Shown here in pieces: positions 9,301 through 16,683 of a stretch of 64,000 nucleotides of DNA. Each line of letters begins with the position of its first letter. Position 1 is the stretch's first letter. Where the stretch lies: positions 333,569-397,568 of the forward strand of contig NZ_WBVQ01000002.1 of NCBI RefSeq assembly GCF_008933165.1, in the 5' to 3' direction. Position numbers and translations under genes: made by a program. The stretch is from Phaeocystidibacter marisrubri. Lineage in GTDB: Bacteria > Bacteroidota > Bacteroidia > Flavobacteriales > Schleiferiaceae. Under the pieces are notes generated by a model. The model worked only from the letters and a program-made list of their open reading frames with translations, was not told the DNA's origin and made no database searches.

Positions 9301-10577
9301 TATCTAATCAATATCAATGCGATAGTATTGTAACGACAGACCTAACCATTCATCAAACAAAATCCTATAATGACACCGCAATTTCATGCGGTCCTTACAC
9401 TTCTCCCACTGGATTAGTCTATTCTATTTCAGGCGATTATTCTGACACCCTATCTTCATTAAACACTTGTGATAGTGTTGTCTATACTCACTTGACTATT
9501 AACAACGCGGCGAACACTAGTCAAACAGTAAATGCGTGCGTGAGCTACACTTCTCCTTCTAACAAAATTTACACATCAAGTGGAACATATTCGGATACGT
9601 TGACGGCAAATTCAGGGTGTGATAGTATCATTCAAACCAATCTCACAATTTATTCTCGATCCTATTCATCATTGACGGTTAGCTCGTGCGATTCATTTAT
9701 TTCGCCTATGGGAAATGTTTACGTTTCAAGCGGAAATTACTCTGATACACTTACTAACTCGGCTGGTTGTGATAGCGTGATTTCTATCAACTTAACAATT
9801 TCGCCTTCTGCTTTTGTGAGTTTGAATGACACCGCCTGTGAGCGATATGTGTCCCCAACGGGTAATGTTTATTTACAAAGTGGCTTGTACGTAGACACGA
9901 TTGCCAGAACATCTGGTTGTGACAGCATTATTGAGACTAATTTGGTAATACTTCCAAAATCAACGGGTCAAATCCAAGTAACCTCTTGTAATCAATACAT
10001 CTCTCCTCTAGGTAGGGTTCTCACTTCATCAGGAAATTATGTAGATACGCTTCACAATGCGAATGGTTGCGACAGTATTCTAAATATCTCCTTAACAATT
10101 GAAAAAATAGATACCTCGGTAACTCAAGCAGGCACCACATTATTGGCGAATCAAAGCGGGGCGAGCTATCAGTGGTTAGACTGTAACAATGGAATGACAC
10201 CAATAATCGGGGAAGTAAATCAGCTATTCAAACCCACAAACAATGGATCATATGCAGTTAGCATTACTCGTGGAACTTGCATTGACACTTCCTCATGCCA
10301 TGTAATCTCTGCGATTGGATTGCATGAAGGCGTGACATTAGGACCAGATCGAGTTTTCCCAAATCCAAGTAAAGGCGATTTTACCATTGAAATGAGATCA
10401 CCAATTTCAGGAGTAGTAATTACTGTTTATGATGCCTCCGGCAAATTAATATCTACGAATCAGCATCCTAACGGTCAAATTTTTAATGTTATAATCAATG
10501 CACCTATTGGAGCATACATGATTAAAGTTGAAAGCTCAGAAACATTAAGAATTTTTCAGGTAGTCAAGAAGGATTAA
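6375..10577 (+). CDS. Secreted M43 metalloprotease with adhesin repeats and T9SS type A sorting domain
   Basis: A 1400-residue modular exported protein. A signal peptide (1-22) precedes a pappalysin-type (M43) zinc protease domain with HEIGHYLGLFH at 220-230 (zinc His220, His224, His230; Glu221 as base) and a Met-turn FMDYTYNC near 273. Then follow a PPC-like segment (about 320-445), an SprB-like repeat ending TDSNGCSA (about 450-523) and a CUB-like domain (about 528-645). After these come three ~68-residue repeats with YWFD...GVHxLHxR...GxWSSV (650-860), a PKD domain (WQFGDG, 862-942) and six ~48-residue Cys repeats of the form SCxxYxSP...YSDTL...CDSI. The C-terminus (from VFPNPSKGDF, about 1326) is a type IX secretion sorting domain, so the protein should be carried across the outer membrane and cut there. 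The protease substrate is unknown. Confidence 0.93.
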   Translation: MQRKLALILKVVLGLVFYQAQGQHIPPQGGVDCNSPGVVVIPVVVHVIHRPGEAIGHGSNISDSSIHWQIEQTNNHFRANSVPTSLYSYLAEDIQIEFRLARSDENGNPHSGINRISSPLPSNVGRISLYKFDSTFKHVNTWSTHKYMNIWYSPYGLLLDPYSNTLSLGQAYLPIPSSLAGLEPYSIPVTLLRATNQLASDSTDGLIIYSDTVLPTNLTHEIGHYLGLFHTFQGGCFSLYGDYCSDTPRTTRNDTCQSGSCTFGFPPGMIENFMDYTYNCHSLFTKDQKDRMHVALLAPRRPDIQPLRYLNNNEWFALDTYEPNNSASIAREVFNAGSGSTIDTTLSSRIFHAGDVDWFEISLQEEGTLTVSLTELSKNYDLELFELDGSPNWYSGSYNSSATSEQIVFNKQNNSHRTIGIKVSNSNQEYDRCSPYSLRIQWQSNSDCSSLNATASASSASSYSTNDGTASIHITGGASPYQILWSNGSVDTSLSNLTTGVYQVVVTDSNGCSASDLVYVGVQGLSTPSCFGTQTLTSNSGNFTDGSDTSNYQNNSFCSWHVNPSSNNSSIIFSINQLDLALGDTLFIYNGSSTNSLPVASLVSGSITSSVSTASEAYILFKSNDTITSRGWDISYQARALSSGPGINLYEYWFDDNQISRIRTYTSPKQNLLIDRNINTSQLSAGVHTVHFRFQYLDQTWSSVYSEYFIKRPVQTDENKRITRFEYWFDDDAQNRKTLYRSLNQSWTINDIPTESLTLGVHVLHARSQDNSGRWSSVISQHFIKNQIDHASTNLMTMYRYWFNNDTITIKSVQLSPPSTILNLSTTLDLSSLPIGSNVLHLQSKDSTGKWSSILSDTINKLPNPVADFSFTNPDCTSKSVIFTNLSTESTDYVWQFGDGQSDTATSPTHIYALPGRYTVTLRSLYQPYGVDSLISKVITVGANTFDTLTVSSCDSFTSPISLLTYTSSGFYSDTLSNQYQCDSIVTTDLTIHQTKSYNDTAISCGPYTSPTGLVYSISGDYSDTLSSLNTCDSVVYTHLTINNAANTSQTVNACVSYTSPSNKIYTSSGTYSDTLTANSGCDSIIQTNLTIYSRSYSSLTVSSCDSFISPMGNVYVSSGNYSDTLTNSAGCDSVISINLTISPSAFVSLNDTACERYVSPTGNVYLQSGLYVDTIARTSGCDSIIETNLVILPKSTGQIQVTSCNQYISPLGRVLTSSGNYVDTLHNANGCDSILNISLTIEKIDTSVTQAGTTLLANQSGASYQWLDCNNGMTPIIGEVNQLFKPTNNGSYAVSITRGTCIDTSSCHVISAIGLHEGVTLGPDRVFPNPSKGDFTIEMRSPISGVVITVYDASGKLISTNQHPNGQIFNVIINAPIGAYMIKVESSETLRIFQVVKKD

Positions 10578-10671
10578 CCAGTACTAAATGACCTTGCCCC
10601 CTTTATTCAGGCTCTTTACTTGACTTTATCACTAAAACGTATATACGTAAGGATTGATAGTCTATGGTAAT

Positions 10672-10800
10672 TTACCGACCTCTCCAATACTCCGCCAACA
10701 TCTCCGCCGCCGCCCTTTCGCTGATCTTGATATACTTCAGAAAAGCCTTTTCTGATTTGTGACCGGTTATCATTCTGAGAACGGTAATAGGACATTGCAC
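10672..10800 (-). pseudogene. Tyrosine recombinase 3' end, remnant 3
   Basis: The minus strand encodes VQCPITVLRMITGHKSEKAF followed by LKYIKISERAAAEMLAEYWRGR and TAA, an intact C-terminal segment with the His of TGHKS and the Tyr nucleophile in LKYIK. The frame is lost upstream of 10800 (stop at about 10825), so only 42 codons survive. It shares TCCAATACTCCGCCAACAT (10683-10701) with the other two remnants. The rest of the 340-bp gap 10578-10917 shows no gene. Confidence 0.82.
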
Positions 10801-10917
10801 TTGTTGTTCATCTCTGACCCGCCCTACTCAGACTTCAGACCGAACAATATCATTCATTAGCTCTTACAATCGAATCACTTCAAGTAAATCATGAAGGCTG
10901 TATACCTGTCTAACGTC

Positions 10918-11775
10918 TCAACTCTCCATCTCATTCAAACTCCTTCCACGCTCGTCTTTCCAATAATCTCTTCCGTTTAAACTCATGCCGGCTATGATTG
11001 AAATAGCTGCTGACGGACTGGAAAACTCATAGTCAGAAACGAATTGGAAATCTACGCCCACGAAACCTTTTGAAATGAGCCTGTCTCGAAGTGCTTTGTA
11101 GCCTTTAGAGAAACTTGGACGAGGCTCCCTCCCCATCTGACTCCCTGCCAATACTTTAAATCCTGTTGGTGTGAGATACCCTTTGGCTTCCACGGATGGT
11201 CTAGTCAACTTTGCAAATAGCAATTGTCTTTGCTTTTTGGGCAACAAATCACGATCATCCTCCTCCCAAAAGTCAAAGCCCATCATGGGCATAAGGAGGC
11301 GCAGATTATCCAGATAGGCTTCCATTTCATCTCGACCAATTTCTGGAAGTTTGGGATCTTTCAGCGCTCCATTGTTAACCAGATTCAATCGCTTGGCATT
11401 CGTCAATTCGTTGATAAGACGTGTTTCCAAGTATCGGACATGTCCCTTTGTTAGAATTTCATCTTTGGAACTAAAGACAATGGTTTTCTCCCAGAATTCC
11501 TTCTTTGCATCTCTCGCATGATTGGAAAGACGTTCGGCTAAGTTCTCAGATTCACCTACATATACTAGCGACTGAGATAAATCATCAGGGTCGCTTCCAA
11601 TTAAGAAATACACACCAGGCCTCTGAAGTTCATCTCTTTCTTGCGCACTCTTAAGCAAGTTTCTTGGGAACCGAACACACTGTCCGGTCCAATTAGAGAG
11701 ATAACCACAGACTACACCATTGGCATCGCCCGAAGTGAGATATTGGGAGATTGAGATACCACGTTTTGACTTCAT
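10918..11775 (-). CDS. GIY-YIG nuclease domain protein with C-terminal DUF4357
   Basis: A 285-residue protein. Residues about 52-125 form a GIY-YIG domain: PGVYFLIG (GVY at 54-56), YVGES (72-74), Arg82 in ERL and the catalytic-type Glu117 in RYLETRLI. The last about 60 residues have SPSAA near 250 and RDYWKDERGRSLNE, the pattern of DUF4357, which is regularly attached to such GIY-YIG proteins. Single-strand or structured-DNA cleavage is the expected chemistry; the biological role of this architecture is not established, but it is common in genomic islands. It points away from the neighbouring DUF429/PD-(D/E)XK pair, with a 68-bp divergent spacer that could hold shared promoters. Confidence 0.85.
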   Translation of the reverse strand: MKSKRGISISQYLTSGDANGVVCGYLSNWTGQCVRFPRNLLKSAQERDELQRPGVYFLIGSDPDDLSQSLVYVGESENLAERLSNHARDAKKEFWEKTIVFSSKDEILTKGHVRYLETRLINELTNAKRLNLVNNGALKDPKLPEIGRDEMEAYLDNLRLLMPMMGFDFWEEDDRDLLPKKQRQLLFAKLTRPSVEAKGYLTPTGFKVLAGSQMGREPRPSFSKGYKALRDRLISKGFVGVDFQFVSDYEFSSPSAAISIIAGMSLNGRDYWKDERGRSLNEMES

Positions 11776-11843
11776 GAAAGAGCGGTTAGGAATATGACCT
11801 CAAATTAGTGATCTTCGGACAAACGAACCCTCTACTCTCTAAA

Positions 11844-12617
11844 ATGTCTCAAATCAGAATTATTGGATGGGATGCTGCTAGCAAGTGGCGTAATAATGGA
11901 ATATTTGAGGCAAACTACGATTTGAAGGAATTCAACTTGAAGGAAGCTCCTAAGGAGATCAACGTAAGCGATCTAAAGAACATTCTAAGTTGCCCCCTAG
12001 AGAATACCATCATTGCTATAGACATGCCTCTGGCTTGGCCAATCGCCTTTCAAAAGGAATGGAATTCAAATTCTCCTCGTGAATCTACAACCTGTAAACG
12101 TTGCCCCAAAGAGAATAGACCGAATGAGAATATTTTCAGGCGTAAAACCGAGCAATGGGTTGCCAAAGAAAAGTATATAAACCCATTAGAAGTAACGGCT
12201 CAACCACTAGCAAAAGCCGCCTTTAAAACCTGTAAAAGGTTGTCTAAGTATTTCACCGTGGATTGGTTCGAAGACGTGATTCGTACCAATGGTGCGACCA
12301 GCGGAATATTGGAAGTGTATCCAGCGGCTAGTTTAAACAAGTCTTTTCCTGTCACTAAAAAACTACCAAAGAAAGGTAGTAACGAATACAAGTCTGAAGT
12401 ACAACGGTATCTATCTCAAGTTGATCCAGCTTTTGCTCCGGCTATGAACAAGACCATGAACCATCACCAAATAGATGCTCTCCTCTGCATCGCAACTACC
12501 ATTCAATATTTAAGGAAAGAATGTCAACCACCTGGCGACACTATCTGTGATGATTGTTTGTTCAAAGAAGGATGGATCTGGGTGCCTTTCAATAATTCCA
12601 ACGCTCTGAATAAATGA
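11844..12617 (+). CDS. DUF429 family predicted RNase H-like nuclease
   Basis: A 257-residue protein counted from the ATG at 11844; the ATG at 11808 would add 12 residues not seen in the family. It has the conserved DUF429 signatures: GWDAA at the N-terminus, IAIDMPLAW, GILEVYPAA, HHQIDALLCIATTI and EGWIWVP near the end. The family is predicted to have an RNase H fold whose conserved acids (here in GWDAA, IDMP, LEVYP, QIDA) could bind metal; no substrate is established as far as I know. A Cys cluster (CKRCPK, then CDDC late in the protein) could bind zinc. It overlaps the next gene by 4 bases (ATGA), so the two are translationally coupled and probably form one functional unit. Confidence 0.85.
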   Translation: MSQIRIIGWDAASKWRNNGIFEANYDLKEFNLKEAPKEINVSDLKNILSCPLENTIIAIDMPLAWPIAFQKEWNSNSPRESTTCKRCPKENRPNENIFRRKTEQWVAKEKYINPLEVTAQPLAKAAFKTCKRLSKYFTVDWFEDVIRTNGATSGILEVYPAASLNKSFPVTKKLPKKGSNEYKSEVQRYLSQVDPAFAPAMNKTMNHHQIDALLCIATTIQYLRKECQPPGDTICDDCLFKEGWIWVPFNNSNALNK

Positions 12618-13867
12618 AAATACCTCAGTTTACGAATACACAAGATATTGATAGTATTCTCTCTGATCTATTGGAAAGGATTCCTGAAAAGGAGAAACGT
12701 CCTAGCACAATATTCGACATTGCAGGCATTACTTCCGATGAGGTTAAAAACAGTAAGATCCTCCAATATTATCTCGATCCGAATGCCGACCACGAACTTG
12801 GCGACACCTTCATTCAAGCCATGTGTGATTGCTTTATCTCTGCCTATCCAGAGAAATCAAAAAATCGAAATAAGGTCGTCTCTATCATTGAGGACATTAA
12901 ATCGAATACAGCCGAGCACGAAACGATATCTGTGGTTACTGAAGTTCCTGTCGAAAAGAAATTTGTTGACATATATGTGACCAACACTCTCTATGAGGGC
13001 GCGAATCAAGATGAATCCAACAATGAACTTTTATGGTCAATGGTGATTGAGAATAAGATCTATGCAGATTTATACAATCCAATTGAGACCTATTGGAGTG
13101 TTGATGACTGTGATACCAAAATTCTCCCTATCCTGTCCATTTACCCGTTGCGCGAAGAACTTTTGGAAAGCTATAGAGAGAAGAGCGTTCTCGTGAGCAA
13201 TATCACACACGAAACATTGATAAAAAATGTATTAAGCCGTATTACTGCTAAATATGATTCTATCCCTACACGTCAATTATTCTTACTCCAAGAATATTAT
13301 TCAAACATTGTCAATCTAACTAAGCGTGCCGCAATGAAATTCAAAGAGGAACGGTTCCAGCTCTTTCAGAAACGAATAGAAGATGTGAACGAAATGAGAC
13401 ATCACATTTACCACAATGACCGATATGTGGTTGATTCCGTTACAAACGCATTTAATGCTTTAGGGTACAAATCCAAACCCAAGGCAAGAAGCGTTGTAGA
13501 AAGGTGGTTCATCTTTTCAAAGAAAAATGAGTTACTTACTCCTCTAACCAACTGGAGTGAAGAGGACCTGAAGAAATTACGGTTCTATGTCAATATGAAC
13601 CCTATCAAGCACACCAACACCTTTAAGGCAGAGTTTGAATTATTCACAAAAAAGGGTGTAGAAGCTCATTTCGAATCCATTCGAAAGAAAGTATTAGCAT
13701 TGGAATGGCCCGACTTTATTGAGGTTGTGAACGAAAATCCCAAAACTGACTACGCACACATTCTTAGGATCAACTTTAAACTCTCTGACCTTGAAAATAC
13801 GGATGACATCAATTTGGAAGAAAGAGTGAAATTAATCTTAGAGATGTTCTTCAAATCTTTAAAATAA
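12614..13867 (+). CDS. PD-(D/E)XK nuclease superfamily protein (PDDEXK_4-like)
   Basis: A 417-residue protein. The N-terminal part has NSKILQYYLDP then HELGDTFIQA (about 46-70), the opening helix of the PDDEXK_4 type, followed by the nuclease core with Asp119 in FVDIYV and Glu146/Lys148 in MVIENKIYA. Residues 200-417 are mostly helical and I do not recognise them. The start ATG lies within the DUF429 stop (ATGA overlap). It ends 6 bp from the stop of the patatin gene on the other strand. With the GIY-YIG gene it makes three nuclease-fold genes in a row, which fits an anti-phage or mobile-element context; that role is inference. Confidence 0.82.
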   Translation: MKIPQFTNTQDIDSILSDLLERIPEKEKRPSTIFDIAGITSDEVKNSKILQYYLDPNADHELGDTFIQAMCDCFISAYPEKSKNRNKVVSIIEDIKSNTAEHETISVVTEVPVEKKFVDIYVTNTLYEGANQDESNNELLWSMVIENKIYADLYNPIETYWSVDDCDTKILPILSIYPLREELLESYREKSVLVSNITHETLIKNVLSRITAKYDSIPTRQLFLLQEYYSNIVNLTKRAAMKFKEERFQLFQKRIEDVNEMRHHIYHNDRYVVDSVTNAFNALGYKSKPKARSVVERWFIFSKKNELLTPLTNWSEEDLKKLRFYVNMNPIKHTNTFKAEFELFTKKGVEAHFESIRKKVLALEWPDFIEVVNENPKTDYAHILRINFKLSDLENTDDINLEERVKLILEMFFKSLK

Positions 13868-13873
13868 TCCCCC

Positions 13874-16660
13874 CTACCCAATCAACTCATACGTCGGTTT
13901 TAAATAGGCTGACTCTGGCACTTGACACCACTTGCTGCCGTCTTCGGTGATTTCGCATTTTAGGATGAGGACAGGCTTGAGTCGGGCTTTGTTTAGTTCA
14001 TGGAAGGTTGGAAGCTGGATGAGCTCTTGCCGACCTGCTATGTAGGCGGTAAACTGACCAATGGGACTGTCGGAGCGGGTGCCCTTTCTGTAGAAGGCAT
14101 ATTCGTTCTTTACGCCGATTTCATAGGCGCCCGAGAGGGCATTCGGGAAGACACCATGACGAAGTTTTAAGGTGATTTTTGTCGACTTACCACTGTCCAT
14201 TTTACCGATGGATTCAATGTCGCCACTCTCGTTGAGGAAGGTGACCTCCACAACTTCGTTGCGCTGATTTTCGAAGAGCAAGATGACCGAGGTGTGCTTG
14301 TCCATTCCCAAATAGACATCTTTAACGGCTTCACCCACTTTCCCAGAAATATACTCGCGCAGTGCCTTCTTTTCATCGGTTACAAGGAGGGACCATCCCA
14401 ACTTAATCTTGGTCCACAATCCCATCCCCTTTTTATTCTTGTCTTTGGGAAGATGGAAGAGTCCCACTACAATGTCGTCAACATACGATTGTATATCCCC
14501 CGATAATGCATAGAACTCATCTTTGATTACGGCATCTTTTTCATCGGGCTTGGTGGCATTGAATACGGGTGATTTTAAGTAGGTGAACAATTCGTCCTCT
14601 CCAATGGGCTCTCCGGGTTTGTGAATGACTCTGTGCAAACGCAAACAGAGATCAGACGACCATGCGGCGGATTGAGTGTTGAACCAATTGGTATTGACGG
14701 ACGCGAAACCGGCAAAGCCGCCAAAGCCAACGCCGGGTAGATACTGAATGTCCATTTTGCCCTTGTCAATTTGAAGCGGAGCGATGGCAATGAGCTTGCT
14801 GGCGTTGCGCTTGTACAAGGTGTCGCCAGATCGCTCAGCGTTCATCAGATTCAAAACACGCATTAATACGGCTGCATGACTGCGATCTATGGCCTCTAGG
14901 GCGTCTTCCCCCTGTGCCACGAGCTCGTAAAGATGGGATTCCAAGCCGTCCAACTCTGCCCCTCTAAGTTGAGCGTAGGCAGATGCAAGGTCGGCGGTTT
15001 GAATGCGACGAACATAATTGAGTAGTCCGTACATGGCCGTCACAGGTCCCGGTGGCAACATTTCAGTCTCTCGCACCCCATCAAACCAAGCTTCTAATTG
15101 CTTGGCAAGGGTATGCAGAAGTTCATCATTTGCCGTCAACTCTTTGGAACTCTTGGCAGCCCACGTCTGGTTGTCGGTTATTCGGTTCTTGTACCGTGTG
15201 ATGCGCAAACCTTCTTTGACCATGCCCTCGGAACGCAGGGCTCCAACCAACGGAGCCACCACACCCATAATAGCACCGAACTTCATCTTTAAGGTTTCCC
15301 CATTGCTGAGCTTGCGCTCGTCTCTGGTGGTCGCGCCGTACTTGTCGGATTTTGCAGTTAAATACGCCTGACTCAAATTGTGAATGCTCGGATCCACATA
15401 AGGATCGATGAACATGATGAGTCGGTCGAATTCCCTACGTTCGCTCGCGGGCTTCATCTCCTCTAGATTGTCGATAAAGGCCGCCGCTCTGTGCGCTTCC
15501 CGAATGGGTTCATTGTTGAAAGTGCCTCCATCTACATAGGAGAAATAGTGCTTATCTGTGGTGTACTTGTGATCGTTCTCACCCGGTTCAACATCGCCCA
15601 CTCGATTATTGGAAGGAACATCCACGTCTACCGTGGCATTCCAAACATGCGGGTTGTATTCCCAAGAATATCGCTCTAGCAATGTAGGTTCCAACGCGGG
15701 AGGAATGCTCCCCGATCCCACAGAAGTTGCACAGATCTTTCGCCAAGTGGTCATGTCATTCAGATTGTGACTCACTCGACCTTCTTCTGAAGCATTTTCT
15801 TTCCACGGATAAATTCGAAACCACCGTCTGGGATACTTGTGTCGCGTCTTATCATCGTAACAAAGTTCTCCCTCTTCCACTCCCTCCAATTCTTCAAGAT
15901 TGTTGAAGTTCACATCGAACACGCGATAGTCACGGTGCGTCTTAGACCGACCTCCATCCAACAGCGCCAAGCGTTGCGCTTGTTCTTTCATCTCATCTAA
16001 ACTCTCCATCAACCCACTGTGCTTCTCTCTTCCTTCCAGCACCAAACCATCTAAATTGGCCAACGTACAAATGAAGATCACTCGATCCGCAAGGAGTCGG
16101 CGGTTCTTAGGATTGATTTTTACATCACTTCCAAAGTACTTCTTGGCGATTCTAAAGAGCGCATCCTTATTCGCTATCCCGCCTTGAACTGTGCGCATGG
16201 CTCCTCCCAATAAATTCTTTAGGTTGATCTCGTTGCACCAAATGTTGTTCTGAACACGCTGAGTAATTTCCGCGGCGGTATAGAGATCCAACAATCGCTC
16301 TCGCTCATCACCTGAAGCGTGAGCCAAACGTTGCTTCAATTCTTCATCGCTGGATTCCAATTCCAAGCGAACACCTTCAAAGGTGAGCGTGATGGGCGTG
16401 GTTGACCCTTTGGGGATGTAGGCAAACTCACTCTCGGGATCCGTGAGCGTTCGCAACATGATTCCAAGAGAAATACAGCCTGCGCTGGCTCCTGAAAATA
16501 CGTCAATTTCGATATCCGAATAGTGATGGAAGGTATCTCCTTCATAATACCCACCGTTCAAGATGAGCTGTTTGATACACTGCGTGAGTCCGGCCCCACT
16601 GAAGGAACCCAGGCTGACTCCGCCCCCCATGGCGAAGGCTAGTTTGGCTACTTTAGACAT
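13874..16660 (-). CDS. Large patatin-like phospholipase
   Basis: A 928-residue protein with a split patatin domain. The oxyanion-type glycine loop GGGVSLGSFSGAG lies at 12-24, the nucleophile elbow GASAG at 57-61 (Ser59), and the second member of the Ser-Asp dyad in YVDGGTFNNEP (Asp377). Between them are long insertions (about 100-340) and after them some 550 extra residues with no catalytic motif that I recognise. It is thus far longer than CapV-type patatins (about 350). The reaction expected is hydrolysis of acyl chains from membrane lipids. There is no signal peptide. It is the second gene of an operon, 23 bp after a six-helix membrane protein, which may anchor or control it. Confidence 0.85.
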   Translation of the reverse strand: MSKVAKLAFAMGGGVSLGSFSGAGLTQCIKQLILNGGYYEGDTFHHYSDIEIDVFSGASAGCISLGIMLRTLTDPESEFAYIPKGSTTPITLTFEGVRLELESSDEELKQRLAHASGDERERLLDLYTAAEITQRVQNNIWCNEINLKNLLGGAMRTVQGGIANKDALFRIAKKYFGSDVKINPKNRRLLADRVIFICTLANLDGLVLEGREKHSGLMESLDEMKEQAQRLALLDGGRSKTHRDYRVFDVNFNNLEELEGVEEGELCYDDKTRHKYPRRWFRIYPWKENASEEGRVSHNLNDMTTWRKICATSVGSGSIPPALEPTLLERYSWEYNPHVWNATVDVDVPSNNRVGDVEPGENDHKYTTDKHYFSYVDGGTFNNEPIREAHRAAAFIDNLEEMKPASERREFDRLIMFIDPYVDPSIHNLSQAYLTAKSDKYGATTRDERKLSNGETLKMKFGAIMGVVAPLVGALRSEGMVKEGLRITRYKNRITDNQTWAAKSSKELTANDELLHTLAKQLEAWFDGVRETEMLPPGPVTAMYGLLNYVRRIQTADLASAYAQLRGAELDGLESHLYELVAQGEDALEAIDRSHAAVLMRVLNLMNAERSGDTLYKRNASKLIAIAPLQIDKGKMDIQYLPGVGFGGFAGFASVNTNWFNTQSAAWSSDLCLRLHRVIHKPGEPIGEDELFTYLKSPVFNATKPDEKDAVIKDEFYALSGDIQSYVDDIVVGLFHLPKDKNKKGMGLWTKIKLGWSLLVTDEKKALREYISGKVGEAVKDVYLGMDKHTSVILLFENQRNEVVEVTFLNESGDIESIGKMDSGKSTKITLKLRHGVFPNALSGAYEIGVKNEYAFYRKGTRSDSPIGQFTAYIAGRQELIQLPTFHELNKARLKPVLILKCEITEDGSKWCQVPESAYLKPTYELIG

Positions 16661-16683
16661 AATGGCGAGAGATTAGATGATGT

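Noticed and set aside
12200-12391. Various antisense open frames inside real genes (for example here and at 31232, 33409, 57605)
   Set aside because: They lie wholly opposite well-supported genes, lack start context and have no family resemblance.
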